DNA from: Streptomyces sp. CA-278952
GTDB lineage: Bacteria; Actinomycetota; Actinomycetes; Streptomycetales; Streptomycetaceae
Length of the DNA stretch: 64,000 nt
Direction: 5' to 3'
Assembly (NCBI RefSeq): GCF_028747205.1
Contig: NZ_CP112880.1
Span: 1,984,001-2,048,000 of the forward strand
Position numbers and translations under genes: made by a program. Numbering within the stretch: position 1 is the stretch's first letter; each line of letters begins with the position of its first letter. This document shows positions 50,888 to 59,856 of the stretch, in pieces. Under the pieces are notes generated by a model. That model made no database searches and was not told the DNA's origin. It worked only from the letters and a program-made list of their open reading frames with translations.

Positions 50888-51502
50888 ATGCCGGAACAGC
50901 CCCAGACCTCGCGAGGCGCCGCGACCTACCAGCGCATCCTGGACGCCGCCACCGAAGAGTTCGCCCAGCACGGCATCGCCGGGGCGCGCATCGAACGCAT
51001 CGTGACGGCGGCGCGCACCAACAAGGCACAGCTCTACGCCTACTTCGGCGACAAGGAACGACTCTTCGACGCGATCTTCCTCAGCTCGCTGGAGCGCATC
51101 ACCAACGTCGTGCCCATCGACGCCGACGATCTCGCGGACTGGGCCGTCCGTCTCTACGACGAATACCTGCGCCGCCCCGATCTCATCCGGCTGGCGACCT
51201 GGACGCGACTGGAGCGCCGCCCTGACGGGCATCTCGTCGAGAGGCACCAGCAGTACGACGACCGCAAGCTCGGGGCCATCGCCGAGGCCCAGGACGCCGG
51301 GCGGGTCCGCGCGGGCGACCCGTTCGACATCATGGCCATGGTCATCGCCATGTCCATGGCCTGGTCACCGGTCAGCAACGTCTATGCGGCCAGCAGCCAA
51401 GAACCCGATGCCGTGCATGAACAGCGCCGTGCCCTGCTCCGCGACTGCGTCCACAGCGCCACCGCGGCCGACCGGGGCAGGGGCGACGTATCTCCCTGGT
51501 GA
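50888..51502 (+). CDS. TetR-family regulator of the adjacent alcohol dehydrogenase
   Basis: 204 residues: helix-turn-helix (GIAGARIERIVTAARTNKAQLYAYFGDKERLFDA) and a TetR_C-like domain (PDLIRLATWTRLERRPDGHL). ATG 50888. Two similar sites 50 bp apart in the shared 94-bp region suggest dual repression of itself and the dehydrogenase. Similar TetR-ADH pairs control aldehyde detoxification; inference from arrangement. Confidence 0.9.
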   Translation: MPEQPQTSRGAATYQRILDAATEEFAQHGIAGARIERIVTAARTNKAQLYAYFGDKERLFDAIFLSSLERITNVVPIDADDLADWAVRLYDEYLRRPDLIRLATWTRLERRPDGHLVERHQQYDDRKLGAIAEAQDAGRVRAGDPFDIMAMVIAMSMAWSPVSNVYAASSQEPDAVHEQRRALLRDCVHSATAADRGRGDVSPW

Positions 51503-51613
51503 CTGTCACCCACACCCCTTGGTGACGCTCACGCACGTTGCCTGGGCAGCTATGGAGATACTCCGTGCTCCGCATAGTTGCCCTGGCCACGGCCGACGAG
51601 CGAGGGTGGCCGG

Positions 51614-52612
51614 GTGACCCTGCTACTGACTCGTTCCCTGATCACCGAGCTGCTCGACCCCGACACCGTGATGGCCGGACTGCACGCGGGCTTCCTCGCG
51701 GCCGGTCCGGACGTTCGGCCGTTGCGGGTGCGGACGGATCTTCCCCGGCCGGGCACAGCGACTCCCCGGCCGGGCGCGGCGACTCCTCCCGGGCCGGGCA
51801 CGGCGACAGCGTTGCTGCCCGGAGTGATCGACGGCATCCCGGCCTACACGGTGAAGGTCAACGCGAAGTTCCCCGACGCGACTCCCGCGCTGCGCGGGCT
51901 CGTCTGTCTGCACGACCTGGCGGACGGAGAGCTGCTGGCCGTGCTCGACTCGGCGACGGTCACGGCCTGGCGCACCGGGCTGGCCGCGGCTCTGGCGACG
52001 CACGCACTCGCCGCCGGCCACGCGGGATCGGTCAGCGTCGTCGGTGCGGGCGCCCAGGCCCGGATGGTGCTGCAGGGTCTCGCCCGGCTGCGTGAGCTGA
52101 CCAGGCTGACCGTGTGCGACACCGACCCCGCGCGGGCGGCCGCGTTCGCCGCGGAACACGAACGCCTTCTGGGTATCCCGGTCGAGACGGCTGCCGAGCC
52201 TCGGCGCGCCGCTTCTCGCGGGGACATCGTCGTCCTGGCCACATGGTCACGCAGCCCGCTGCTCGACGCCTCCGATCTACGCCCCGGCATGCACGTCACC
52301 ACGCTCGGCGCCGATGAACCCGGAAAGGTCGAACTCGCCGCCGACGCACTGCGACACGCCCTCACCGTGGTCGACGACCTCGAACTCGCCGTCGCCATGG
52401 GGGCCCTCGGCAACAGCGGGCTGGGCGCGGACGCCGCGCACGCCTCGCTCGGGCAGGTGCTCCACGGTGAGCGGCCCGGTCGCGAGAGCAGCGACCAGAT
52501 CACGGTCTACGCCCCCGTCGGTCTGCCCTGGCAGGACCTGGCTCTGGCCTGGCCCGTCTACCGGGCCGCCGCCGGAGCGGGCGCCTGCCCGCAGGTCGAC
52601 TTCCTGGCCTGA
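51614..52612 (+). CDS. Ornithine cyclodeaminase/mu-crystallin family protein with Pro-rich insertion
   Basis: 332-residue NAD(P)-binding protein. Family core: AYTVKVNAKFPDATPALRG, TAWRTGLAAALATHALA, VSVVGAGAQARMVLQGLARL and GMHVTTLGADEPGKVEL. Relatives act as cyclodeaminases, imine reductases or alanine dehydrogenases, so the reaction is open. Around residues 40-65 a RPGTATPRPGAATPP stretch is encoded by three imperfect 21-24 bp repeats and replaces a short loop in relatives. GTG 51614 is preceded by GAGGG seven bases upstream. Confidence 0.85.
   Translation: MTLLLTRSLITELLDPDTVMAGLHAGFLAAGPDVRPLRVRTDLPRPGTATPRPGAATPPGPGTATALLPGVIDGIPAYTVKVNAKFPDATPALRGLVCLHDLADGELLAVLDSATVTAWRTGLAAALATHALAAGHAGSVSVVGAGAQARMVLQGLARLRELTRLTVCDTDPARAAAFAAEHERLLGIPVETAAEPRRAASRGDIVVLATWSRSPLLDASDLRPGMHVTTLGADEPGKVELAADALRHALTVVDDLELAVAMGALGNSGLGADAAHASLGQVLHGERPGRESSDQITVYAPVGLPWQDLALAWPVYRAAAGAGACPQVDFLA
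51736..51808 (+). repeat. Imperfect 21-24 bp tandem repeat within the cyclodeaminase-like gene
   Basis: Three units of the type CCCCGGCCGGGCACAGCGAC, encoding PRPGTAT-type heptads. Confidence 0.7.
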
Positions 52613-52710
52613 CCAGGGGCCGCACGATCGGCCGGGAACGGCGGCCAGGCGCCGGGAACGGCCGCCTGACCGGTGGCCCGGCCCGGCGGCGGGGCGCCGG
52701 CAACGGAAAA

Positions 52711-52748
52711 GGGGATGGGGACGACCCTCTTCGGTCGTCCCCATCCCC
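52711..52748. terminator. Bidirectional terminator
   Basis: Perfect 16-bp stem (52711-52726 with 52733-52748) and a six-base loop between convergent genes. Confidence 0.85.
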
Positions 52749-52761
52749 GTCCCCAGCCGGT

Positions 52762-52995
52762 TCAGCTGAGCTGGGCGCCTTCCACGGTGCTGGTGACTGT
52801 GCCGGCGGTGGAGGTGGTGGCCCCCGCCGCGCCGTCGATCAGCGTGCCGAGCTCGCCGACGTTGTCCAGCGCGCCCAGGCTGACGGGCGGCTCGGCGGCG
52901 TGCGCCGTGTCCCCGCCTCCCGGGGGCGGGGAGATGGCGGCGATGACCGCTCCGGCGGCGAGGGTGACGGCGGCGAGTACGCTTCGCTTCTTCAT
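52762..52995 (-). CDS. Small secreted protein (77 aa)
   Basis: Signal peptide MKKRSVLAAVTLAAGAVIAA, then SPPPGGGDTAHAA and a Thr/Gly/Ala-rich mature segment (DGAAGATTSTAGTVTSTVEG). No cysteine, so not chaplin- or rodlin-like in the strict sense. ATG 52995; weak ribosome site. Function unknown; similar short secreted proteins are frequent in Streptomyces. Confidence 0.65.
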   Translation of the reverse strand: MKKRSVLAAVTLAAGAVIAAISPPPGGGDTAHAAEPPVSLGALDNVGELGTLIDGAAGATTSTAGTVTSTVEGAQLS

Positions 52996-53056
52996 GCCGG
53001 GTTCAACGGCTCGACCCCCGCAAAGGGCACGCCCCGATCGAGGACCACCGTCTCCA

Positions 53057-53347
53057 TCACGGCACCCACGTGACGGAGGCGGTGTCCGCGCGGCGCAGCT
53101 CGCCCACCGTCAGCACGCCGGCGGCGACCCCGGTGGCCATGAGGCCCGCGATCGCGAACATCAACCGGCGGCTGCTCGGCGACAGGGCGAGGTACGCGTC
53201 CCGCGTCAGCTCGACCGCCCGGTCGGTGGTCACCGACGTGTCGTAGGCGACGTACCGGCCCTGGCGCACCTCCGCGTCCTGCAACAGCTGGTCCCCCGCC
53301 GCATCGAGTCCGACGACGGCCGCACCCGCCACCTCGCTGTCAACCAC
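53057..53347 (-). CDS. Possible small membrane protein (up to 96 aa)
   Basis: Open frame ending with a transmembrane stretch RLMFAIAGLMATGVAAGVLTVG and a polar tail. The segment VAYDTSVTTDRAVELTRD before it looks protein-like. GTG 53347 is the most upstream plausible start, but TTGACA occurs inside, so the real start may be lower. No family recognised; listed with low confidence. Divergent from the YdcF-like gene. Confidence 0.4.
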   Translation of the reverse strand: MVDSEVAGAAVVGLDAAGDQLLQDAEVRQGRYVAYDTSVTTDRAVELTRDAYLALSPSSRRLMFAIAGLMATGVAAGVLTVGELRRADTASVTWVP

Positions 53348-53362
53348 TCCCTGAGCTCTGCC

Positions 53363-53368
53363 TAGTCT
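53363..53368 (+). promoter_or_regulatory. -10 box implying a leaderless ydcF-like transcript
   Basis: TAGTCT ends six bases before ATG 53375, so transcription would begin at or beside the start codon. No good -35 was found. Confidence 0.5.
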
Positions 53369-53374
53369 GTGCGC

Positions 53375-54379
53375 ATGGTGGTCTACGCCCCGGCGGCGCT
53401 CCTTTTCCTCGTCTTCTGTGTGAGCGTGCTGCGCGAGCGCCGCAAGTTCAGCAACGCCGTCATCCTGGGGCTCGCCGCGCTCTGCGCGCTGGCCGGCCTG
53501 CTGTACCGGCTGGTCGACTCCGGCTCCGCCTCCGCGCCCGTCGTGGTGTGGTCGCTGCTGGGCCTGGGGGCGGTGGCGGTGCTCGTACTGACGTGCTTCC
53601 TCTTCCTCAACGGCGTACGCATGCTGCGCAAGGAGGGCAGGAGCCCGTCGAATCTGCTCTCCCTGCTGGCCGCCCTGGCCGTCCTCGCCGTGGTCGCCCT
53701 GCTCGCCACCGCCGCCGCCCTGCGGACACCGGTACTGATCGGCGCGGCGACGGCGGCCGGCGGGCTGGCGCTCTACTTCTCGTTCCTGTTCCTGTGCTTC
53801 GTCTGTTACGCGTTCCTCTACGGGCGGCTGCGGGTGCGCCGCAAGGCCGACTTCGTGGTCGTACTGGGCTCGGGGCTCGTCGGCGGCTCCACCGTGCCCC
53901 CGCTGCTGGCGAGCCGGCTGAAGCGCGGCCGGGAGGTGCACGCACGGCTCTCCCGGCGCGGAGGGTCCCCCGTGCTCATCACCTCGGGCGGGCGGGGGCC
54001 CGACGAGGACCTGCCGGAATCCCACGCGATGGCCGACCACCTGGTGGCCGAGGGCTTTCCGGCGCACCTCATCGAGCGGGAGGACCGGTCGACGAACACC
54101 GAGGAGAACCTGCGGTTCTGCAAGGCGATCATGGAGGAGGCCAAGCCCGACTACCGGTGCGTCGTCGTCACGAACAACTACCACGCCTTCCGCGCCGCCC
54201 TCACCGCCCGGCGGGTCCGGATCCGGGGGCAGGTGGTGGGCTCGCCGACGGCCGCGTACTTCTGGCCCAACGCGACGCTCCGCGAGTTCACCGCGATCCT
54301 CGTGGACTACCGGCGGAGCAACACGGTGTTGTGCGTGATCATCATCCTCGGCGGGGTGGCCGCCTGGTACGCGGCCTAA
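53375..54379 (+). CDS. YdcF-family (DUF218) membrane protein
   Basis: 334 residues: four hydrophobic segments in the first ~150 residues (YAPAALLFLVFCVSVL, ALCALAGLLYRL, LLSLLAALAVLAVVALLA, LYFSFLFLCFVCYAFL), then the cytosolic or external YdcF/SanA-type domain (FVVVLGSGLVGGSTVPPLLASRL, ITSGGRGPDEDLPESHAMADHL, RSTNTEENLRFCKAIM, VVTNNYHAFRAALTARR). A last helix VLCVIIILGGVAAWYAA follows. YdcF proteins are linked to envelope or vancomycin tolerance functions and bind S-adenosylmethionine in E. coli. Substrate unknown. Confidence 0.9.
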   Translation: MVVYAPAALLFLVFCVSVLRERRKFSNAVILGLAALCALAGLLYRLVDSGSASAPVVVWSLLGLGAVAVLVLTCFLFLNGVRMLRKEGRSPSNLLSLLAALAVLAVVALLATAAALRTPVLIGAATAAGGLALYFSFLFLCFVCYAFLYGRLRVRRKADFVVVLGSGLVGGSTVPPLLASRLKRGREVHARLSRRGGSPVLITSGGRGPDEDLPESHAMADHLVAEGFPAHLIEREDRSTNTEENLRFCKAIMEEAKPDYRCVVVTNNYHAFRAALTARRVRIRGQVVGSPTAAYFWPNATLREFTAILVDYRRSNTVLCVIIILGGVAAWYAA

Positions 54380-54406
54380 TGGTCGGCGCTGGAAACCCTC
54401 CGGAAG

Positions 54407-54733
54407 TTGATCAAGCTGCCAGGGCGACGGAGGATCCGATGTGGTGCCAGGTCGTCGATTACGGCTCGGTGCGGCCCGGACCCTCACGTCACCCCCGAAG
54501 GACGCCCCCAGAAGCTCCGCCACTACCTGGTCGACCCGCTGGCTCTGGGGTATCCGAGCGTTGTCCTCGCGGTGTGTCTGTGGGTGACCGTGGATGCCGT
54601 CTCCGCTTCCTCCTCCGGAGACGCCGGCTTCGCCGGGTTGTGGGCCGTCCAGGCCACCGCGCCGACCTCGATGGTGTTCCTCGTCGCCGGTCCCCTTGTC
54701 AGAGCCACCTGGCACCATGATCGGCGTGACTGA
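54407..54733 (+). pseudogene. Truncated SCO4225-like membrane protein
   Basis: Open frame with the diagnostic segments RHYLVDPLALGYPSVVLAV, LWVTVDAVSASSSGDAGFAG and TAPTSMVFLVAG of SCO4225-family membrane proteins. It then ends abruptly in VRATWHHDRRD at the stop overlapping the next gene, where relatives continue with another hydrophobic region. The N-terminus before RHYL is Arg-rich and unfamiliar. Either a truncated paralogue or a short functional variant. Confidence 0.55.
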
Positions 54734-55397
54734 GACAACTGAGCCTGAAGAGAATGAAGTTGCCGGTGCCCCGACCACGCCGGAGGAATGGCGTGTCTTT
54801 CTGGAGCGGTACGGCGAGCTGTACGTGAAGGTCCGTGCCGACGAGGAAGAGTTGGTCGACCTGCTGGACGAGGATCAGTTGGAGGCTCTGGACCAGGACG
54901 AGCGGGTTGAGCCGTGGCTGGGCGAAGCCCCTGCTCGGGAGGAAGCTCTGGCGGCGTCCGAGGAGCGGCTCGGAGTGCGGTTCCCGCCCGGCCTGCGGGG
55001 ATTCTTCCTGGCGAGCGACGGGTGGAAGCGCCTCGACGGCTGGGTGGACAGCGTCCATCCGTGCGACCGCGTCGTGTGGATGCGGGACAGCGAGGCCGGC
55101 GGACGCGTGACCGAGATCTACGCCTCGATACCCGGCAACGAGGAAGACGTGGAGTTGTTCCGCCGGTCCGTCGAGATCGCCCGGGGAGAGGACTTCTGGC
55201 TGCTCGATCCGACCGACGTCGGGCCGGACGGCGAGTGGGCCGCCTACGAGTTCACACCGAAGTACGGCGACACCACGGAGTACCCCAGCTTCTCAGCGCT
55301 GTTCCACTCCGGGTACGCGAGCATGGAGGAGGACGAGGAGGACGAGGAGGACGAGGAGGACGAGGAGGACGAGGAGGACGAGGAGGACGACAACTGA
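54717..55397 (+). CDS. SUKH (SMI1/KNR4)-family protein with acidic repeat tail
   Basis: 226-residue SUKH protein, a family used as immunity proteins against secreted or contact-dependent toxins. The core is visible as EERLGVRFPPGLRGFFLASDGWKRLDG and VHPCDRVVWM. The last ~25 residues are only Glu and Asp, encoded by 9-bp repeats at about 55326-55391. ATG 54717 is chosen; GTG 54726 is possible. No toxin gene lies beside it, so it may be an orphan immunity protein or have another role. Confidence 0.8.
   Translation: MIGVTETTEPEENEVAGAPTTPEEWRVFLERYGELYVKVRADEEELVDLLDEDQLEALDQDERVEPWLGEAPAREEALAASEERLGVRFPPGLRGFFLASDGWKRLDGWVDSVHPCDRVVWMRDSEAGGRVTEIYASIPGNEEDVELFRRSVEIARGEDFWLLDPTDVGPDGEWAAYEFTPKYGDTTEYPSFSALFHSGYASMEEDEEDEEDEEDEEDEEDEEDDN
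55326..55391 (+). repeat. 9-bp tandem repeat encoding poly-(Glu/Asp)
   Basis: About seven GAGGACGAG units at the 3' end of the SUKH gene; length changes keep the frame. Confidence 0.9.
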
Positions 55398-55569
55398 GTC
55401 GGCCCGTCGGCCCCGTCTGGCATCGTGTACGAAATGCCCTGATGGCGGGGCCAGGAGCGGATCGACTCCGAGCTTCAGCCCTTGCACGTCGGCCCGCCCC
55501 GGGCCGGGCCCCGGGCCCCGGCTGAGGGGATCCGCCGGAACCCGGGGCGTCGCGGGAGGATCTGGACGC

Positions 55570-56952
55570 TCAGAACCCGCCGCCGTCGAAGCCGCCGCCC
55601 CCGAAGCCTCCGCCGTCGCCGAAACCGCCGCCCCCGCCGAAGCCCGAGGCGTCGAAGTCGGAGCCGGAGAAGTCGCCGCCGCCCCACTCGCCGCCCGCGC
55701 CGCCGCCGAAGTCACCGCCGCCGTACTCGGAGGCGTACGCCGGGGTCGCGAGCATCGAGCCGAGCATGGTGCCGACCAGGAGGCCGGGGAGCAGGCCGCC
55801 GCCGAAGTAGCCGCCGGCCCAGGGGCCGTACGCCGGGCCCGCTTCCCAGTACGGGCGGCGGTTGCCGTCGCCGACGTCGACCGTACGGCTCATGGGGTCC
55901 TCGCCCCGGGCGAGCCGCGCTTCGTCCGCGCCGCAGACCGGGACTTCCCGGGACGCGCCGCCGGACGGGGTCCACAGAACCTCCGTGACCGCCGTGCCGT
56001 GGCGCGGGTCGAAGAAGCACGGCGGGCGGCGGGCCGGGATCTCCGCGCCGGTGCGGCGGGCCTCCAGGACCGCGAGGGAGTAGCGGCCGTCCTCCAGGGA
56101 CCGGGTGACTTCGCGTACGTCGGAGGGGTGTCCGGCCCTGTCCATCTTCGACTTGGCGCTCTCGTAGGAGTCCAGGGCCCGTTCGTAGTCGGCGCGCATG
56201 GTGTCGTCGGCGCCCGGTTCGGCGGGGTGGAAGTCCAGGCGCTCCAGGGTTTCGCCGTACGCGGTGATGTCCTCGTCGACGACGACCCGGAGCTTGTCGA
56301 GCGCGGCGCGCTCCTCTTCCTCCTTGCGGCGCTTGTTGCGGCGGGAGATGGCGTAGGCGCCCGCGCCGCCCGCCGCGACCAGCGCGCCGAGCGTGATCAG
56401 GCCGCCGACCGGGGCTCCGGCCCCGTCCTCAGCGCCCGAGCCGCCGGACCAGGAGGCGGGGGCGCTGCCCCGGGCCTGTTCGACGGCGCGGTCGACGAAG
56501 GCGTTGAGCTGGGTGTCGGCGTCGCCGGCGGTGGTGGTGTTCTCCACGGCGGCGGTGAGGTTGTCGACCGCCCGGACGGGCATGACCTGCGGGTCGGCGC
56601 CCGCGTCGAAGCCGTCGCCGAGGCGGACCGCGTAGACGCCGGTTATGCCGGTGTCGCTGCGCAGGGTCTGGAGGAGGCGCTCCTCGGGGAAGGCCGGGGT
56701 ATCGGGGAGGACGGCCACGAACACCGGCTTGTCGGCGTCCGTGATCTTGTTCTCCAGGGCCTTCTCGTCAGCGACGGAGAGCTGATCACGAGCGCCCGGG
56801 TCCACGTAGACCGGGTCGTCGCGCAGGGCCTGGGCGGCGTCCTGGATGGTCGCGGCGGGCGCGGCCGACGCGGGGGAGGTCAGGGCGAGGGCCGCCGCTG
56901 CGATGATGAGCAGCAGGCCCGCCAGCAGCGCGGGAAAGAGCCTTTTCCTCAT
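55570..56952 (-). CDS. Glycine-rich secreted/membrane protein of unknown function
   Basis: 460 residues: signal peptide (RLFPALLAGLLLIIAAAALAL), an exported alpha/beta region (DPVYVDPGARDQLSVADEKALENKI, FVAVLPDTPAFPEERLL) resembling TPM-like envelope proteins, a transmembrane segment GLITLGALVAAGGAGAYAI, a coiled basic/acidic stretch, then a domain with CFFDPRHG and PVCGADEARLARGEDPM, and a Gly/Phe-rich tail (GGGGFGDGGGFGGG). ATG 56952. I recall orthologues in many Streptomyces without known function. It stands alone. Confidence 0.78.
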   Translation of the reverse strand: MRKRLFPALLAGLLLIIAAAALALTSPASAAPAATIQDAAQALRDDPVYVDPGARDQLSVADEKALENKITDADKPVFVAVLPDTPAFPEERLLQTLRSDTGITGVYAVRLGDGFDAGADPQVMPVRAVDNLTAAVENTTTAGDADTQLNAFVDRAVEQARGSAPASWSGGSGAEDGAGAPVGGLITLGALVAAGGAGAYAISRRNKRRKEEEERAALDKLRVVVDEDITAYGETLERLDFHPAEPGADDTMRADYERALDSYESAKSKMDRAGHPSDVREVTRSLEDGRYSLAVLEARRTGAEIPARRPPCFFDPRHGTAVTEVLWTPSGGASREVPVCGADEARLARGEDPMSRTVDVGDGNRRPYWEAGPAYGPWAGGYFGGGLLPGLLVGTMLGSMLATPAYASEYGGGDFGGGAGGEWGGGDFSGSDFDASGFGGGGGFGDGGGFGGGGFDGGGF

Positions 56953-56965
56953 ACTTAACGCTACT

Positions 56966-56998
56966 CCAGACGGGCGACGAACGCCGTCGCCCGTCTGG
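56966..56998 (-). terminator. Terminator of the GH3 gene
   Basis: Perfect 14-bp stem (56966-56979 with 56985-56998) and a five-base loop, just past the GH3 stop at 57010. Confidence 0.85.
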
Positions 56999-57009
56999 GA
57001 GCGCTTTTT

Positions 57010-59547
57010 CTACGCTGCTCGGTAGGCCGTACGCAGCCTGGCCACCGCACCGGTCAGATCACCGGTGAGCAGCAGGTGGTCCGCCTCCGCGAACGGCTTC
57101 GAGACCTCCTCGGTGAACGTCCCGTCGATCTTCCGCTGGACCAGCAGCCGGGCCCGGTCCACGATCGCCCTGCCCGCCGGGGTCTTCCCCAGGTGCGCCT
57201 CCTCGGCGGCCCGGGCGGCGGCGGCGATGGCCACGAGGGCCGGCTCACCGCCGGCCGGGGGCTTGGTGAGGGTGGTCAGGCCCCAGCCGTACGGAAACTG
57301 CGGGTCGTAGGCGGTGTCCCCCACGTTGATCGGGAGCTGGGCCTCCGACTTCGGCCAGGTCACCGGGGACTGTCCGGTGAAGGCCCGCCTGCCGTAGAGG
57401 ACGTCGGCGACGCCGTCGCCCTCGGAGCCCGGCAGCCAGGAGGCCACCAGGGCGTCCATCTCCCCGAGCCGGTCACCGATGAGCTGCGGGCGGCCGGAGA
57501 CGATGAGGACGGCGCACTTCATGGCGGCGCAGACCTTGTCGACCGCCGCCCGGTCGGCGGCCGTCAGTGCCAGGTCGTGCCCGTTGCCGACGTCGCCGAT
57601 GCCTTCGGCGTACGGGGTCTCGCCGACGACGACCACGCCCACGTCGTAACCGTCGGTGGCGGCGGAGGCGTCCTGGGAGAACGTCACGGACTCGGGGGTG
57701 CGCGCCGCCTTTCGCATGCCCTCCAGGATCGTCGTGCCGCTGGTGGTCTCACCGGAGGACCCCTGCCAGCTGGTGGTCCAGCCGCCGACCTGGTTGCCGA
57801 GGTCATCGGCGTTGGACCCGGCGACGTACACCTTCTGGCTGGGTTCGAGCGGGAGGACGGCTCCCTCGTTCTTCAGCAGCACCTGGGACTTGGCCACCGC
57901 CTCACGGGCCACCGCGCGGTGCTCGGCCGAGCCGACCTGATCCAGGTGGGTGGTGTCCGCGTACGGCTTCTCGAAGAGGCCGAGGCGGAATTTCTGGGTG
58001 AGGACGCGGGCGACGGCGTCGTCGATCCGGGCCTCGGGGACGCGGCCCGCCGCCACCTCGTCCTTCAGGGTCTTCGTGAAGTCCTGGTACGCGGTCGGGA
58101 CCATGATCATGTCGAGTCCGGCGTTGACCGCCGTGACGACGTCGCTCGCGTAGTCGCCGGGAATCTGGTCGATGGCCTGCCAGTCGCTGACGACGAAGCC
58201 CTCGAATCCCATCCGGTCCTTGAGGACGCCGTTGATCATCGCGGCGTTGGCGTGCATCCTCACCGGGCCCTCGCCGTCGCCCAGGATGTCCAGCGAGGAG
58301 TACGACGGCATGACCGTGCCGACGCCCCGCTTCACCGACGCCTCGAACGGCGCCAGGTGTACGGCCTCCAGCTCCTCGCGGGTGACCTCGGTGACGCCCT
58401 GGTCGACCGTGTACGAGCCGGTGGTGGAGGAGCCGTACGCGGTGCCGCCGTCGCCGACGAAGTGCTTGGCGCTGCCGAGAACCTTGTCGTTGCGGTGCAG
58501 GTCCTTGCCGGACGGGCTGCCCTGCATGCCCTGGATGACGGTCTCCATGGCCTCGACCAGGGCGGGGTCCTCGCCGAACGCCTCGTAGGAGCGGCCCCAG
58601 CGTTCGTCGCGGGTGACGCAGACGCAGGGTGCGAAGTCCCACGGGACGCCGGTGGCGCGGACCTCCTTCGCCGTGATCGCGCCGGTCCGCTCCGCGCTCT
58701 GCGGGTCGCGGCCCGCGCCGATGCCGATGTTGTGCGGCATGATCGTCGCGCCGACCACGTTGTTGTGTCCGTGCACCGCGTCCACGCCGTAGATCAGCGG
58801 GATCTGGAAGCGGGTGGTCCGGGTGCGCAGCTGGTAGGCGTCGGTCATCCTCGCCCAGACTGCCGCCGTGTTGGGGGTGGGGGCCGAGCCGCCGCCGGAG
58901 AGCAGCGAGCCGAGGCCGTAGGCGGCGATGTCGCCGGGGGCGCGGAGCGCGCCGCGCTCGGCCTGGGTCATCTGGCCGGCCTTCTCGGCGGGCGACATGC
59001 GCCCCAGCAGATCCGCCACCCGCTGCTTCACGGGCAGTTTCGCGTTCTGGTACGGGAGTCCGTGGGCGTCGATCACGACCTGCGGGTTCTCCGGGGGAGC
59101 CTTGGCACCGGTGACGGTCACCTCCAGCGGGATCGTCTTCGCCCCGGCGGGCTTCGGCGCCTTCGCCGTGCGGACGGTGATGCGGTGGGTGGTGCCGGAG
59201 GCGGTGCCCGCGGGGAAGGTGTGGCGGCCGGTGACCGGGGTGTAGTCCTCCCCGGCCTCGGCCGTGCCGCCCTTCGTGGTGTATGTGACGGTGACGGGCT
59301 CCTCCGTGGGCACGGAGCCGGCGGTGGTCACGGAGAGGCCGACTTCCGCGCTGTCGCCGTTCTTCACCGGGTGGACCGCCGTGTCGGTGACGACGCCCGG
59401 GGTGGGGGCCGGGTCCGCCGCCGCGGCGGGGCCGGTGGGCGGGCCGACGAGCAGGGTGGCCAGCACGGCCCCGGCAGCGAGAGCGGCCGTCACGGGTCCC
59501 GCTCCGTCCTTCCGGAGCCGGGAGCGGGGGTGCGGTGTGCGGGGCAT
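57010..59547 (-). CDS. Secreted GH3 beta-glucosidase with N-terminal Calx-beta domain
   Basis: 845-residue extracellular glycoside hydrolase family 3 enzyme, expected to release glucose from beta-linked oligosaccharides. Signal peptide (AALAAGAVLATLLVG), Calx-beta-like domain (~60-150; VTYTTKGGTAEAGEDYTPVTG), then GH3 N-domain with YGVDAVHGHNNVVGATIMPHN and nucleophile Asp in GFVVSDWQAID, and the C-domain with LLKNEGAVLPLEP and acid/base region VVVVGETPYAEGIGD. ATG 59547. A GAGCGCTC core lies about 250 bp upstream. Exact linkage preference unknown. Confidence 0.9.
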   Translation of the reverse strand: MPRTPHPRSRLRKDGAGPVTAALAAGAVLATLLVGPPTGPAAAADPAPTPGVVTDTAVHPVKNGDSAEVGLSVTTAGSVPTEEPVTVTYTTKGGTAEAGEDYTPVTGRHTFPAGTASGTTHRITVRTAKAPKPAGAKTIPLEVTVTGAKAPPENPQVVIDAHGLPYQNAKLPVKQRVADLLGRMSPAEKAGQMTQAERGALRAPGDIAAYGLGSLLSGGGSAPTPNTAAVWARMTDAYQLRTRTTRFQIPLIYGVDAVHGHNNVVGATIMPHNIGIGAGRDPQSAERTGAITAKEVRATGVPWDFAPCVCVTRDERWGRSYEAFGEDPALVEAMETVIQGMQGSPSGKDLHRNDKVLGSAKHFVGDGGTAYGSSTTGSYTVDQGVTEVTREELEAVHLAPFEASVKRGVGTVMPSYSSLDILGDGEGPVRMHANAAMINGVLKDRMGFEGFVVSDWQAIDQIPGDYASDVVTAVNAGLDMIMVPTAYQDFTKTLKDEVAAGRVPEARIDDAVARVLTQKFRLGLFEKPYADTTHLDQVGSAEHRAVAREAVAKSQVLLKNEGAVLPLEPSQKVYVAGSNADDLGNQVGGWTTSWQGSSGETTSGTTILEGMRKAARTPESVTFSQDASAATDGYDVGVVVVGETPYAEGIGDVGNGHDLALTAADRAAVDKVCAAMKCAVLIVSGRPQLIGDRLGEMDALVASWLPGSEGDGVADVLYGRRAFTGQSPVTWPKSEAQLPINVGDTAYDPQFPYGWGLTTLTKPPAGGEPALVAIAAAARAAEEAHLGKTPAGRAIVDRARLLVQRKIDGTFTEEVSKPFAEADHLLLTGDLTGAVARLRTAYRAA

Positions 59548-59797
59548 GGGGGCGCTCTCTCTTCCTGTGGTCGAGGCCGGCCCCCTTGCACGATCGCGAT
59601 CCGGCCCGGGAATTCGATCAGGAGCGGGACTGCGTGGGTGATGAACACGACCGAGAAGTCCGGCTGTTCCCTCGACCGGACGAGCCGTCGCGGGATCTGC
59701 CGCCGCATGACGACATCGAGCGCCGGTCCGTCAGTACTTCACGACACCTCACGTCGAGATCGGTCCCGCTCCACCCGCCCACCGGGCAGGGAGGGTT

Positions 59798-59805
59798 GAG
59801 CGCTC
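59798..59805. promoter_or_regulatory. Possible LacI/CebR-type half-palindrome upstream of the GH3 gene
   Basis: GAGCGCTC core followed by CCTC; resembles the CebR-type site but with a poor left arm. It lies in the 398-bp region 59548-59945, which holds no gene. Confidence 0.3.
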
Positions 59806-59816
59806 CCTCTCGAACG

Positions 59817-59856
59817 CGTGGGAGCCGCCGCCCGGTGGCGGGCGGCGGCTCCCACG
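59817..59856 (-). terminator. Terminator of cimA
   Basis: Perfect 18-bp stem (59817-59834 with 59839-59856) and a GTGG loop, 90 bp past the cimA stop and beyond the minisatellite. Confidence 0.85.

Noticed and set aside
53057..54778. Minus-strand frame of about 570 codons covering the YdcF-like gene
   Set aside because: Only its last ~96 codons (53057-53347) look protein-like; the rest is opposite the membrane-protein gene.
57076..59799. Plus-strand open frame opposite the GH3 gene
   Set aside because: Antisense shadow of a high-GC gene; no recognisable protein features.
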